Assembly (NCBI RefSeq): GCF_022014495.1
Contig: NZ_JAKLSQ010000024.1
Span: 45,954-109,953 of the forward strand
Length of the DNA: 64,000 nt
Direction: 5' to 3'
From: Sandaracinobacteroides sayramensis
GTDB lineage: Bacteria > Pseudomonadota > Alphaproteobacteria > Sphingomonadales > Sphingomonadaceae
The position numbers were made by a program, and so were the translations under genes. A model generated the notes under the pieces. That model made no database searches and had not been told where the DNA came from. It saw only the letters and a program-made list of their open reading frames with translations. This document shows positions 36,990 through 45,462 of this stretch, piece by piece (position 1 is the first letter of the stretch; every line of letters begins with the position of its first letter).

Positions 36990-38468
36990 ATGGAACCGCT
37001 CATCCTCGCGCTCGACTCCGGCACCACCTCCACGCGGGCGCTCGCCTTCGACCTTTCGGGCCGCATCGCGGACGTGGCGCAATATCCGCTGACCCAGAGC
37101 TTCCCCGAGCCCGGCCGGGTGGAGCATGACGCGGCCGAAATCTGGGCGCTTACCCTGAAAGCGGCGCTGGAAGTGATGGGCCGGGTCGGCGAACGGGTGC
37201 AGGCGATCGGCCTCACCAACCAGCGCGAGACCATCTGCTTCTGGAGCCGCCGCAGCGGCGAGCCCCTCGCCCCCGCCATCGTCTGGCAGGACCGGCGCAC
37301 CGCCGACCTCTGCGCGCAACTGAAGCAGGCGGGCCACGAAGCGATGGTGCAGGCCACCACCGGCCTCCTCCTCGACCCCTATTTCTCCGCCACCAAGATC
37401 CGCTGGACGCTCGACAACCGCCCGGAGGTGCGCGCGGCGGCCGAAAGCGGCGACCTCGCCATCGGCACGGTCGAAAGCTGGCTGCTCTACAAGCTGACCG
37501 GCGCGCATCTGACCGACGCCAGCAACGCCTCTCGCACGCTGCTGATGGACCTCGAAACCCAAAGCTGGTCGCCGGAAATGCTCGACCTCTTCGGCGTCCC
37601 GCCAAAGGCCCTGCCGGCCATCGCCCCCACGGCCAGCCTCATCGCCGAAACCCATAGGCTGGGCCGCCCGCTGTTCGTCTCCGGCCTCGCCGGAGACCAG
37701 CAGGCCGCCACCATCGGCCAGGGCTGCGACAAGCCCGGGCTCGCCAAATGCACCTATGGCACCGGCATCTTCCTGCTGGCGAACGCCGGCAGCCGCCCGC
37801 CGCTCAGCCGCAACCGCCTGCTCTCCACCTTCCTCTCCTCCAGCCCGCGGGCCTATGCGCTGGAAGGCTCGATCTTCGTCGGCGGCGACGCCGTCAAATG
37901 GCTCCGCGACGGCCTCGGCATCCTCGACGCCGCCAGCGAGACCGAGGCGCTCGCCCGCTCCGTCCCCGATTCCGGCGGCGTGGTGTTCGTGCCCGCCTTC
38001 GCCGGCCTCGGCGCCCCGCACTGGCAGCCGCTGGCGCGCGGCACCCTGACCGGCCTCACCGGCGGCACCACCCGCGCCCACATCGTCCGCGCCACGCTGG
38101 AAGCGATGGGCCAGCAGACGGCCGACCTCATAGACACCTTCCGCGCCGACGGTGTCCTCCCCTCGGCGCTCCGCGTCGACGGCGGCATGGTCGCCAACGA
38201 ATGGCTCTGCCAGGACATAGCCGACGCCACGGGCCTCCCCGTCGAGCGCCCGCGCAGCATCGAGACCACCGGCCTCGGCGCCGCCATGCTGGCCGGCGTC
38301 GGCACCGGCCTCTTCGCCGATCTCGCCGAGGCTGCCGCCGCCATGGTCCACGCAGACCGCCGCTTCGAGCCCCGCGCCGACGAGCCGGCCCGCGCCGCCC
38401 GCCGCGCCGCCTGGCAGCGCGCCGTCGCGCAGACGCTGGCGGGGGTGGCAGCCACGCCCACCGCCTGA
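36990..38468 (+). CDS. glpK: Glycerol kinase
   Basis: 492 residues, FGGY family. LALDSGTTSTRALAFD is the N-terminal phosphate loop; IGLTNQRETICFWSR, IVWQDRRTADLC, LLLDPYFSATKIRW, GTVESWLLYKLTG and the C-terminal MGQQTADLIDTFRADG and RVDGGMVANEW are the GlpK blocks. It phosphorylates glycerol to sn-glycerol-3-phosphate. ATG 36990 is chosen; ATG 36981 is in frame three codons earlier. No glpF or glpD is nearby. Confidence 0.95.
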   Translation: MEPLILALDSGTTSTRALAFDLSGRIADVAQYPLTQSFPEPGRVEHDAAEIWALTLKAALEVMGRVGERVQAIGLTNQRETICFWSRRSGEPLAPAIVWQDRRTADLCAQLKQAGHEAMVQATTGLLLDPYFSATKIRWTLDNRPEVRAAAESGDLAIGTVESWLLYKLTGAHLTDASNASRTLLMDLETQSWSPEMLDLFGVPPKALPAIAPTASLIAETHRLGRPLFVSGLAGDQQAATIGQGCDKPGLAKCTYGTGIFLLANAGSRPPLSRNRLLSTFLSSSPRAYALEGSIFVGGDAVKWLRDGLGILDAASETEALARSVPDSGGVVFVPAFAGLGAPHWQPLARGTLTGLTGGTTRAHIVRATLEAMGQQTADLIDTFRADGVLPSALRVDGGMVANEWLCQDIADATGLPVERPRSIETTGLGAAMLAGVGTGLFADLAEAAAAMVHADRRFEPRADEPARAARRAAWQRAVAQTLAGVAATPTA

Positions 38469-38481
38469 TAAGGCCCCGCCC

Positions 38482-39219
38482 ATGCGCATGCGCGAACTGG
38501 AAAAAGCCTCCGGCGTCTCCCGCGAGACGATCCGTTTCTACATCCGCGAGGGCCTCCTGCCCGAGCCGGACCGCACGCACCGCAACAGCGCCACCTACAG
38601 CGACGACCATCTCGCCCGCCTCCTCACCATCCGCCGCCTGCGCGACGAGCGCTTCCTGCCGCTCTCCGTCATCCGCTCCCTGTTCGAAGGGCAGCAGACC
38701 GGCTGGCTGGAACCGCAGATGCTGCCCGAGATCGACCATCTGCTGCGCGCCCGCCTCGATTCCGAGGAAGCCTGGGTCAACGCCGAGGCGTTCATCGCCG
38801 ACATCGGCGGAGAGCCCGAGCATCTCGCCAACACCATCACCGCCGGAGTCATCGCCCCGGCGCCGGACGGCGGCATTTCCCCCCGCGACCAGCGCATCCT
38901 CAGGCTGCTGGTGGACGCGGCGAAGATCGGCTTCACCCGCGAGCGCGGCTATGCCGACAGCAGCATGGGCCGCCTCGCCGCCGTCATGCACAGCCTCGCC
39001 GAAATGGAGGTGAAGGACTTCTTCGCCAATGTCGCCCCGCATGTCGGCGAGCTGGAAGCCGCAGACATGGCCGAGCGCGGCATCGGCATCCTCAACCAGC
39101 TGATGGCGGAATTCTTCACCCGCGAGGTGCTCGCCCTGCTTTCCGAGCGCCGCCGCATCGCCAACGACAACCGCACCGCCCAATCGGCGAACCATCCCGC
39201 GAAATCCGCGCCCGAATGA
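38482..39219 (+). CDS. MerR family transcriptional regulator
   Basis: 245 residues. N-terminal winged helix-turn-helix: MRELEKASGVSRETIRFYIREGLLPEPDRT, then a MerR-type second wing (NSATYSDDHLARLLTIRRLR). The C-terminal 150 residues are helical, cysteine-free and without a known ligand domain, so this is not a metal sensor of the MerR/CueR kind. It starts 13 bases after glpK and overlaps the acyltransferase gene by four bases; lipid or glycerol metabolism is a possible target, by position only. Confidence 0.88.
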   Translation: MRMRELEKASGVSRETIRFYIREGLLPEPDRTHRNSATYSDDHLARLLTIRRLRDERFLPLSVIRSLFEGQQTGWLEPQMLPEIDHLLRARLDSEEAWVNAEAFIADIGGEPEHLANTITAGVIAPAPDGGISPRDQRILRLLVDAAKIGFTRERGYADSSMGRLAAVMHSLAEMEVKDFFANVAPHVGELEAADMAERGIGILNQLMAEFFTREVLALLSERRRIANDNRTAQSANHPAKSAPE

Positions 39220-39857
39220 GCCAGCCGCCCGGCACCCACATCCGCTACGACCTCTCCACCGCCCGCATCGCCCCGCCCCGGGGCTTCGGCGCCGAAGTCT
39301 ACCGCCGGGCCGCCCGGCTGTTCCTGGCGCTCTCCGGCTGGAAGACCGCCGGAGACTTCCCCGCCACGCCCAAAGCCGTTGTGCTGGCAGCGCCGCACAC
39401 CAGCAACTGGGACGGCGTCTGGATGATCGCCGCCGCCGGCAAATACCGCATCCGCCTGCACTGGATGGGAAAGGCCAGCCTCGCGCGCGGGCCGTTCGGC
39501 TGGCTGGCGAAGCTCTCCGGCCTGATCCCCATCGACCGCTCCGGCGGCAAGGATCTGGTGCGCGCCACCGCCGACGCGCTGGAACAGGCCGACAGGCTGC
39601 TGATCGCCATCGCGCCCGAAGGCACGCGCGGCTCGGTCGGCGAATGGAAATCCGGCTTCTACCACATCGCCCGGCTCGCGAGCGTCCCCATCGTCTTCGC
39701 GGTGATGGACTATGGCAGCCGCACCATCCGCATCTCCGGCGAACTCTGGCCCAGCGGCGACTACGAAGCCGACCTCGCCCTCATCCGCACCCACTACGCC
39801 GACGCGCGCGGCCGCCACGCCGGGCGCTTCTCGCTGGGCGGAGGAAAACAGACCTAA
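39216..39857 (+). CDS. Lysophospholipid acyltransferase family protein (PlsC-like)
   Basis: 213 residues. The catalytic HX4D motif is HTSNWD at 61-66 and the glycerol-phosphate-binding block APEGTRG follows near residue 130. The short single-domain form without a long transmembrane region belongs to the 1-acyl-glycerol-3-phosphate acyltransferase superfamily found widely in bacteria. It might acylate glycerolipid or a lipid A-like acceptor. Translationally coupled to the MerR gene. Confidence 0.88.
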   Translation: MSQPPGTHIRYDLSTARIAPPRGFGAEVYRRAARLFLALSGWKTAGDFPATPKAVVLAAPHTSNWDGVWMIAAAGKYRIRLHWMGKASLARGPFGWLAKLSGLIPIDRSGGKDLVRATADALEQADRLLIAIAPEGTRGSVGEWKSGFYHIARLASVPIVFAVMDYGSRTIRISGELWPSGDYEADLALIRTHYADARGRHAGRFSLGGGKQT

Positions 39858-40151
39858 CTCGATAACCCGCAGAAGCAATGAACATATTTTCCGTCACCCT
39901 GACGAATACACGCCCCGTCACCCCGGGCTTGACCCGGGGTCCAGCTTTCCCGCCGGCGGGGCAGGAAGCGGGATCCCGGGTCAAGCCCGGGGCCAGGAGT
40001 CCCCAACCCGGTTTTTCGCCTCCGGCGGCCAGGGCTTTGCCCTGGACCCAGCAGGGAAATGATTTCCCTGCACCCTCCTTTGCTGGCGTCGGCGGACTGA
40101 CGGCTCCGTTGTGCGCTTGATGGGTTCGATGCCTGCGGCGCCGGGTCGGGT
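39858..40151. repeat. Palindrome-rich intergenic repeat element
   Basis: 294 bases between convergent genes, built from several perfect inverted repeats. A long one pairs 39921-39939 (CCCCGGGCTTGACCCGGGG) with 39974-39992. Inside it CCCGCCGGCGGG (39949-39960) is self-complementary. CCAGGGC-TTT-GCCCTGG lies at 40029-40045. GCAGGGAAAT-G-ATTTCCCTGC lies at 40051-40071. No credible gene is present. Such mosaics are typical of dispersed REP-like repeats and can end transcription from both sides. Confidence 0.8.
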
Positions 40152-41444
40152 CTAGAACTCCCCGGCCACCGTCACCACCGGCCCCGATCCCGGAAGCGCG
40201 TTGCCCGCCGCGCGGAAGCGGTAATCCAGTTGCGCCCGAAACGGCCAGGGCTGCACCTGGAACTGCGCCGAGGGGCCGACATCCAGCCTGGAGACGGTCA
40301 GGCCATAATCCCGCTGCGCCGCCCCCCAGACACCCCCTCCAGCGTTCATCGCCACCTTGCCCAGGGCCATCACCGGCGTCGCCCCACGCAATTGCGCCCC
40401 GGCATAGAGCGCCGGCTCCTCGTCGAAGCCGATCACCCCTGCCTCGCCATAGCCCTCCAGCATCAGCCGCCGGCCGGCCAGCTTCGCTTCGCCGCTGGCC
40501 CCGCCCGACAGCCGCGCCGCCCAGGCGTCGCGCGAATAGGTGCCCAGAGCGAAGCGCCGCTCCACATCCACCGCCACCGGCACCCGCCGGAACGGCTGCA
40601 CCCGCACCCCCAGCGCCGCTTCCGCCGTCTCGCCGTCCAGCCCGCCGTTGGGGCCGGCGGCTGCGCTCAGCCGCCCCATCAGCGTCACCCGCGCCTCCCC
40701 CAGCGGATTGAGGGTATAGCCAACGGCCGCCCCCGCCTGCCCGCCGCCCAGCACCGGCGAGGCGGCCAGAGGGTCGCCCACGCCACCGCCGCGCGAAAGC
40801 ACATAGCCCGCGACCGACCAGCGGCGGGTCAACTGCCGCGCGTCCGCCGCCCATTGGGTGGCGCCGGGCGCATCCGGCGCGATCCGAACCGCCTCGGTCA
40901 GCAAGGCAACGGCCCGCCGCCGGTCGCCGGCCTGCAACGCCGCATAGCCGTTCGTCGCCACCACATGCGCCCGCGCCCCCGCCGCATCGACCGGCGGCGG
41001 CGCGGGCGCGGGCGGCACGGGAACCGCGCGCGCCTCCGGGGCGGGCGCGGCCAGCGGCAAGCTCCACATCGGCGCGGCCGGCGCCGCCTCGGAAACCACC
41101 CGCACCACCGTTTCGCGCGGCGGCCCGGCCTGTGCCACCACCGGCAACGGCCCGGCTTCGCGCGGCCCCCAGCCGGCGGCGATCAGCCGCTGGATCGTCT
41201 CGTCGGCCACCTGCGCGGCCACCCTTGCCGCCACATCCGCGGCCAGCAGCACCGTCTCGTCCTGCGGCGGCGAGGAAGCGAAAGCCGGCCGTTCCAGCCC
41301 GATCGCCTGCTCCAGCATTGCCCGCTCGCGCGCATTCTCCGCCACCAGATCCGGCCAGCGCCCGGCCAGCCACCCCAGCGCCAGCACCAGCAGGATCTGA
41401 TAGACGCGAAGCGCATAGCCCTGGCGCACAGGCGTCTCAGCCAT
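40152..41444 (-). CDS. NfrA-like protein: TPR-type repeat plus predicted outer-membrane barrel
   Basis: 430 residues from ATG 41444. One transmembrane helix near the N-terminus (about 15-30, ILLVLALGWLAG), then a Pro/Ala-rich linker (about 115-160). A TPR-like unit follows (NGYAALQAGDRRRAVALLTEAVRIAPDAP, about 170-198). The rest alternates short aromatic/hydrophobic strands and ends in VVTVAGEF, as outer-membrane barrels do. This matches a shortened version of the C-terminal part of NfrA (about 990 residues in E. coli), the phage N4 receptor now linked to exopolysaccharide secretion. It overlaps the upstream glycosyltransferase gene by eight bases. Confidence 0.65.
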   Translation of the reverse strand: MAETPVRQGYALRVYQILLVLALGWLAGRWPDLVAENARERAMLEQAIGLERPAFASSPPQDETVLLAADVAARVAAQVADETIQRLIAAGWGPREAGPLPVVAQAGPPRETVVRVVSEAAPAAPMWSLPLAAPAPEARAVPVPPAPAPPPVDAAGARAHVVATNGYAALQAGDRRRAVALLTEAVRIAPDAPGATQWAADARQLTRRWSVAGYVLSRGGGVGDPLAASPVLGGGQAGAAVGYTLNPLGEARVTLMGRLSAAAGPNGGLDGETAEAALGVRVQPFRRVPVAVDVERRFALGTYSRDAWAARLSGGASGEAKLAGRRLMLEGYGEAGVIGFDEEPALYAGAQLRGATPVMALGKVAMNAGGGVWGAAQRDYGLTVSRLDVGPSAQFQVQPWPFRAQLDYRFRAAGNALPGSGPVVTVAGEF

Positions 41445-42828
41445 TCGCGCCCTCCCCGGCCGGGAAGCGGTGCGGCGTCTTGTCCCAGCGCACGGCATGG
41501 CCGCTTTCCAGCGCCGCCCGGTAACGGTCGACCGCGCGCAAGGCCGAAAGGAAGTTGATTCCATTGCCCATCACCGCGCGCGGAACGGCGCGCAGCCCTT
41601 CGGCCCAGCCATAGTCCCGCGCCGTGAATCCCGCCCGCAGCAGCAGCCGCCACGCCAGCAGCCCGGCGTTCAGGATCAGGAAAGCGCACAACGCCACGCC
41701 CCCCTCCCCCATCAGCGGCGGCAGCGCCTGCCCCGTCTGTTCGGCCAGCATCGCCCGCATCGCCATCTGAGTCAGCATCAGCAGGCTAGCGCCATAGGCC
41801 AGCATAGTGACGGCGGCGGTGAACAGCCCCTTCCTGTCGCGCAGCAACATCCAGCGCTCGCGCCAGCCGCCGCTCCAGCCCAGCCGGTCCCATCCGGCGA
41901 GCGCGATCCCCGTCAGCCAGCGGGACTTCTGCCGGATCGCCCCTTCCAGATCGGCAGGGAAGAATTCCCGGGTGGCCACCAGCTCGCCCTTCACCCGCAC
42001 CCGCAGCATCCGCCCTTCCAGCCCCATGCGGTGCAGCTTGTGGCCGATCTCATAATCCTCGGTCAGGCTGCTCGCATCGAACGGCTCCCCCGCCGGCCCG
42101 GCGATGCGCTCCAGAACCGCGCGGTCGATCGCCGTCCCCACCCCGGCCGAGGGCACGGGCGCGCGCAAGGCCGCGCGCACCATCATGTCCTTGGCGTGGG
42201 ATTGCGCGAACTCGTCGATATAATGTCCGGAAATCCAGCGCGAATTCCGATCGACCAGCGGCAGCACCGGCAATTGCACCATCGCCAGCCCCGGAATCGC
42301 CCGGTCGTAGAGCCGGAGCGAAAGCGGGTGCACCAGATCCTCGGCGTCGTGCAGCACCACCGCCTTGAACCGCCGCCCGCTTTCCGCTTCTTCCGCCAGC
42401 ACCGCCCGCCAGAGCCGGTTCAGGCAGTCGGCCTTGGTGGTGGGGCCGGCATGGCCGGTCGAAACCGCCTGCACCCGGCGATCCCCCATCGCCCGGATCG
42501 CCGCCTCGGTCTCCGGGTCATTGGGGTAATAGCCCACGAACACATGGTAATCCGGATGCTCCAGCGTCGCCAGCAGCCGCGCCAACATGGCCCCGATCAC
42601 CGCCGACTCATCCCAGGCCGGGATCAGGATGGCGAATCGCCCGGCCTCGGCCGGCTCCGGCGGCAAAGGCGGTGCCTTGCGAAACGCCACCCGCCACAGC
42701 CAGACGAAATCCACCGCCAGATCGTCCAGGCTGGAAAGCGCGATTCCCGCCGCGCACAGCCACAAAAGCTCGCGCGTCAGCACGGCGAGCAGCGCCATGG
42801 CGGGAATCAGCGCCTCGGGCGTCAGCAC
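41437..42828 (-). CDS. NfrB-like processive family 2 glycosyltransferase
   Basis: 463 residues. An N-terminal helix with ALSSLDDLAVDFVWLWR matches NfrB. The GT2 core has ILIPAWDESAVIG, the DxD-like HDAED (160-164), TEDYE (256-260) and QKSRW (300-304), the D-DxD-TED-QxxRW set of processive synthases such as cellulose synthase. At least two more helices follow (about 325-345 and 370-395). E. coli NfrB (about 745 residues) carries an extra C-terminal MshEN domain that binds cyclic di-GMP; it is missing here. The start is GTG 42828; ATG 42798 is an alternative. Likely product: an inner-membrane polysaccharide synthase. Confidence 0.8.
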   Translation of the reverse strand: MLTPEALIPAMALLAVLTRELLWLCAAGIALSSLDDLAVDFVWLWRVAFRKAPPLPPEPAEAGRFAILIPAWDESAVIGAMLARLLATLEHPDYHVFVGYYPNDPETEAAIRAMGDRRVQAVSTGHAGPTTKADCLNRLWRAVLAEEAESGRRFKAVVLHDAEDLVHPLSLRLYDRAIPGLAMVQLPVLPLVDRNSRWISGHYIDEFAQSHAKDMMVRAALRAPVPSAGVGTAIDRAVLERIAGPAGEPFDASSLTEDYEIGHKLHRMGLEGRMLRVRVKGELVATREFFPADLEGAIRQKSRWLTGIALAGWDRLGWSGGWRERWMLLRDRKGLFTAAVTMLAYGASLLMLTQMAMRAMLAEQTGQALPPLMGEGGVALCAFLILNAGLLAWRLLLRAGFTARDYGWAEGLRAVPRAVMGNGINFLSALRAVDRYRAALESGHAVRWDKTPHRFPAGEGANG

Positions 42829-43009
42829 GCCGGCTCACGCCTCAGGGCGGGGAAAAACGCTGGAAACAGAAGCAGAAGGAACCTCGCGCCCCATCACGGG
42901 TTGTCGATCAAGTTCCGGCCCCGGCCCCATAGACCAGCGCCCTTCGCCGGACACAAGCGATTCGGCGGCGCCGCTTGGAGGAACCCGCCGCTTACGCTAG
43001 CAACGGGGT

Positions 43010-43918
43010 ATGCAGCCCCACCCCGAAACCGCCGTCCTCGATCTCATGCGCCAGGTCTGGGAACAGGGCAGCGAAAGGCGCGACCGCACCGGCGTCGGCA
43101 CAAAGGCCCTGTTCGGCGCCACGCTCCGCTTCGACCTGTCCGACGGCACCGTTCCTCTCCTCACCACCAAGCGCATCTTCTGGAAATCGGCGGTGAAGGA
43201 ACTGATCTGGTTCCTCAGCGGCGACACCAGCATCCGCCCGCTCGTCGCGCAAGGCGTGCACATCTGGACGGACTGGCCGCTGGACAAATACCGCCGCGAA
43301 ACCGGCGTTGAAATCGACCGCGACACCTTCGAAGCCCGCATCCTGGAAGACGACGCGTTCGCGGCGCAATGGGGCGACCTCGGCCCGGTCTATGGCAAGC
43401 AATGGCGCCGCTGGCTCGGCCCGGACGGCCGCACCCACGACCAGATCACCGCGCTCGTCGAAGGGCTGAAGGCGAACCCCGCCAGCCGCCGCCACATCTT
43501 CACCGGCTGGAACGTCGCCGAACTCGGCGAGATGGCCCTGCCCCCCTGCCACATGACCTACCAATATTTCGTCGAACCGCGCGCGCAAGGCCCCGACCGG
43601 CTTTCCGGCATCCTCTACCAGCGAAGCTGCGACATGGGGCTGGGCTTTCCCTTCAACATCTTCGAGGCCGCCCTGCTGCTGCGCATGCTGGCCGACCAGA
43701 CCGGGCTCGCCCCCGGCGAACTCATCTGGATGGGCGCCGACGTGCATCTCTATCTGAACCACGCGCATCTGGTGGAAACCCAGCTGTCGCGCGAGCCCCG
43801 GCCTTTCCCGCAACTGGCGCTGAAACCGGCGCCGAGCCTCTTCGGCTACACGCTGGAGCATGTCGAAATCTCGGGCTATGACCCGCACCCGCACATATCG
43901 GCGCCAGTCGCCGTCTGA
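43010..43918 (+). CDS. thyA: Thymidylate synthase
   Basis: 302 residues. Catalytic Cys180 in MALPPCHMTYQYF; RRDRTGVGTKALFGATLRFD and TKRIFWKSAVKELIWFLSGD at the N-terminus; YQRSCDMGLGFPFNIFEAALL and HLYLNHAHLVETQLSREP follow. It methylates dUMP with 5,10-methylene-THF. About 40 residues longer than E. coli ThyA, through the segment TGVEIDRDTFEARILEDDAF. ATG 43010 lies in a weak context; the GGAGG at 42976-42980 is 29 bases upstream. Confidence 0.97.
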   Translation: MQPHPETAVLDLMRQVWEQGSERRDRTGVGTKALFGATLRFDLSDGTVPLLTTKRIFWKSAVKELIWFLSGDTSIRPLVAQGVHIWTDWPLDKYRRETGVEIDRDTFEARILEDDAFAAQWGDLGPVYGKQWRRWLGPDGRTHDQITALVEGLKANPASRRHIFTGWNVAELGEMALPPCHMTYQYFVEPRAQGPDRLSGILYQRSCDMGLGFPFNIFEAALLLRMLADQTGLAPGELIWMGADVHLYLNHAHLVETQLSREPRPFPQLALKPAPSLFGYTLEHVEISGYDPHPHISAPVAV

Positions 43919-43939
43919 GAACAAGCCGTCTGAAAACAA
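43910..43939 (+). repeat. 15-bp tandem duplication over the thyA stop codon
   Basis: GCCGTCTGAGAACAA (43910-43924) is followed immediately by GCCGTCTGAAAACAA (43925-43939), one mismatch. Each copy contains a TGA in the thyA frame, so the gene ends in the first copy and a second stop follows. Likely a replication-slippage product. Confidence 0.8.
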
Positions 43940-43957
43940 AGGCGCAGGGAGGATAGA

Positions 43958-45079
43958 ATGAGCACCCCCGTCATTTCCGCCACCGGCCTTTTCACGCCGG
44001 AGGACAGCATCTCCAACGCCGAGCTGGTGGAAAGCTTCAACCGCCATGTCGAGCGCTTCAACGCCGACAATGCCGAGGCCATCGCCGCCGGCACGGTCCA
44101 GCCGCTTGCCCCCTCCTCCGTCGAGTTCATCGAGAAGGCGAGCGGCATCAAGGCCCGCCATGTCCTCTCCAAGGCCCCGATCCTCGACCCCGAAATCATG
44201 TGCCCGCGCCTCCCCGAGCGGCCGGACGAGGAGTTATCGGTCCTGGCCGAAATCGCCGTGAAGGCCGCGCAACAGGCGCTGGCAGCCGCCGGCCGCGACG
44301 CGAAGGACGTGGACGCGGTGCTCTGCGCCTGCTCCAACCTGCAGCGCGCCTATCCGGCGATCGCCATCGAAGTGCAGGCGGCGCTCGGCATCGAGGGTTT
44401 CGCCTTCGACATGAACGTGGCCTGCTCGTCCGCCACCTTCGGAATCCAGACGGCGGCGGACTTCATCCGCGCCGGCCATGCGAAGAGCGTGCTGGTGGTG
44501 AACCCGGAAGTCTGCTCCGGCCACCTCAACTGGCGCGACCGCGACAGCCACTTCATCTTCGGCGACGTGGCGACGGCAATCCTCGTCGAAGCGCAGGAGA
44601 TCGCGCCGGAAACCCATTGGGAAATCCTCGGCACCCGGCTGCTCACGCAATTCTCCAACAACATCCGCAACAATTTCGGCTTCCTGAACCGCGCCGCGCC
44701 AGACGGCATCGGCCAGCCCGACAAGCTGTTCCGGCAGGAGGGCCGCAAGGTGTTCCGCGAAGTGGTGCCGATGGTCTCGACCCTCATCAGCGGCCACATG
44801 GCCGACCTCGGCCTCTCCGCCGACGATCTGCGCCGCCTCTGGCTGCACCAGGCGAACGCCGGCATGAACCGCCTCATCGCCGAGCGGGTATTGGGCCATG
44901 AAGCCAGCGCCGAAGAAAGCCCGACCGTGCTGGACACTTACGCCAACACCTCGTCCGCCGGCTCGATCATCGCCTTCCACCTGAACAGCGCTGACCTGAA
45001 AGCCGGCGAGATCGGCCTCATCTGCAGTTTCGGCGCCGGCTATTCGGCGGGTTCGGTGTTCCTGCGCAAGGCCGGCTGA
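43958..45079 (+). CDS. Beta-ketoacyl-ACP synthase III (FabH-like)
   Basis: 373 residues, thiolase fold. Catalytic Cys156 (DMNVACSSATFG), His in LWLHQANAGMN and Asn in TYANTSSAGS form the Cys-His-Asn triad of KAS III enzymes, which condense acyl-CoA with malonyl-ACP. It is about 50 residues longer than E. coli FabH (317), with extra text at 30-50, and so belongs to the longer FabH-like subgroup found in many alphaproteobacteria. A strong GGGAGGA lies before ATG 43958. A primary fatty-acid role is probable but a specialised acyl substrate is possible. Confidence 0.9.
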   Translation: MSTPVISATGLFTPEDSISNAELVESFNRHVERFNADNAEAIAAGTVQPLAPSSVEFIEKASGIKARHVLSKAPILDPEIMCPRLPERPDEELSVLAEIAVKAAQQALAAAGRDAKDVDAVLCACSNLQRAYPAIAIEVQAALGIEGFAFDMNVACSSATFGIQTAADFIRAGHAKSVLVVNPEVCSGHLNWRDRDSHFIFGDVATAILVEAQEIAPETHWEILGTRLLTQFSNNIRNNFGFLNRAAPDGIGQPDKLFRQEGRKVFREVVPMVSTLISGHMADLGLSADDLRRLWLHQANAGMNRLIAERVLGHEASAEESPTVLDTYANTSSAGSIIAFHLNSADLKAGEIGLICSFGAGYSAGSVFLRKAG

Positions 45080-45113
45080 ATCCCGCGGCAATTCCGCAAA
45101 TCCCCGCTTGAAC

Positions 45114-45141
45114 CGCGCGCCCACCCCTGCTAGGGCGCGCG
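45114..45141. terminator. Hairpin between the KAS III gene and tRNA-Leu
   Basis: CGCGCGCCC (45114-45122) pairs with GGGCGCGCG (45133-45141), 9 bp around a 10-base loop, 35 bases after the ketosynthase stop. No U-tract follows, so it may be a weak or Rho-assisted terminator. Confidence 0.5.
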
Positions 45142-45178
45142 CTCACCAGTTGGCGGGGCTCCCGTCAGACATCGGCGT

Positions 45179-45265
45179 GCGGTCGTGGCGGAACTGGTAG
45201 ACGCGCAGCGTTGAGGTCGCTGTGGCCGAAAGGCCGTGGAAGTTCGAGTCTTCTCGACCGCACCA
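45179..45265 (+). tRNA. tRNA-Leu (GAG)
   Basis: 87 bases with an encoded CCA, a class II tRNA with a long variable arm (TGTGGCCGAAAGGCCGT). Acceptor stem GCGGTCG pairs with CGACCGC. The anticodon loop TTGAGGT gives anticodon GAG, and the T-arm reads GTTCGAGTC. tRNA-Leu genes are frequent integration sites, and the accessory part of the window begins right after this gene. Confidence 0.97.
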
Positions 45266-45462
45266 TTATTCCTTGAAAAATAAATATTATTTCGGATGTC
45301 TGGCACAGCTTGGCACATTGCCCGTGCTGCCAGGCCTTCAAAATGCGATGCCTGATGTGCTGACATGGGCGATTGCCGCAATGGCGGTTGCGGCACTACA
45401 GCGCCGCGCGGATTTCCACGAATATCCTGATATGTGGATCTCCGGCTGCCACTGGAAACAGG

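Noticed and set aside
36900-38489. N-terminal extension of the SDR frame through the region opposite glpK
   Set aside because: The SDR fold begins at the ATG at 36899; upstream residues are antisense to glpK.
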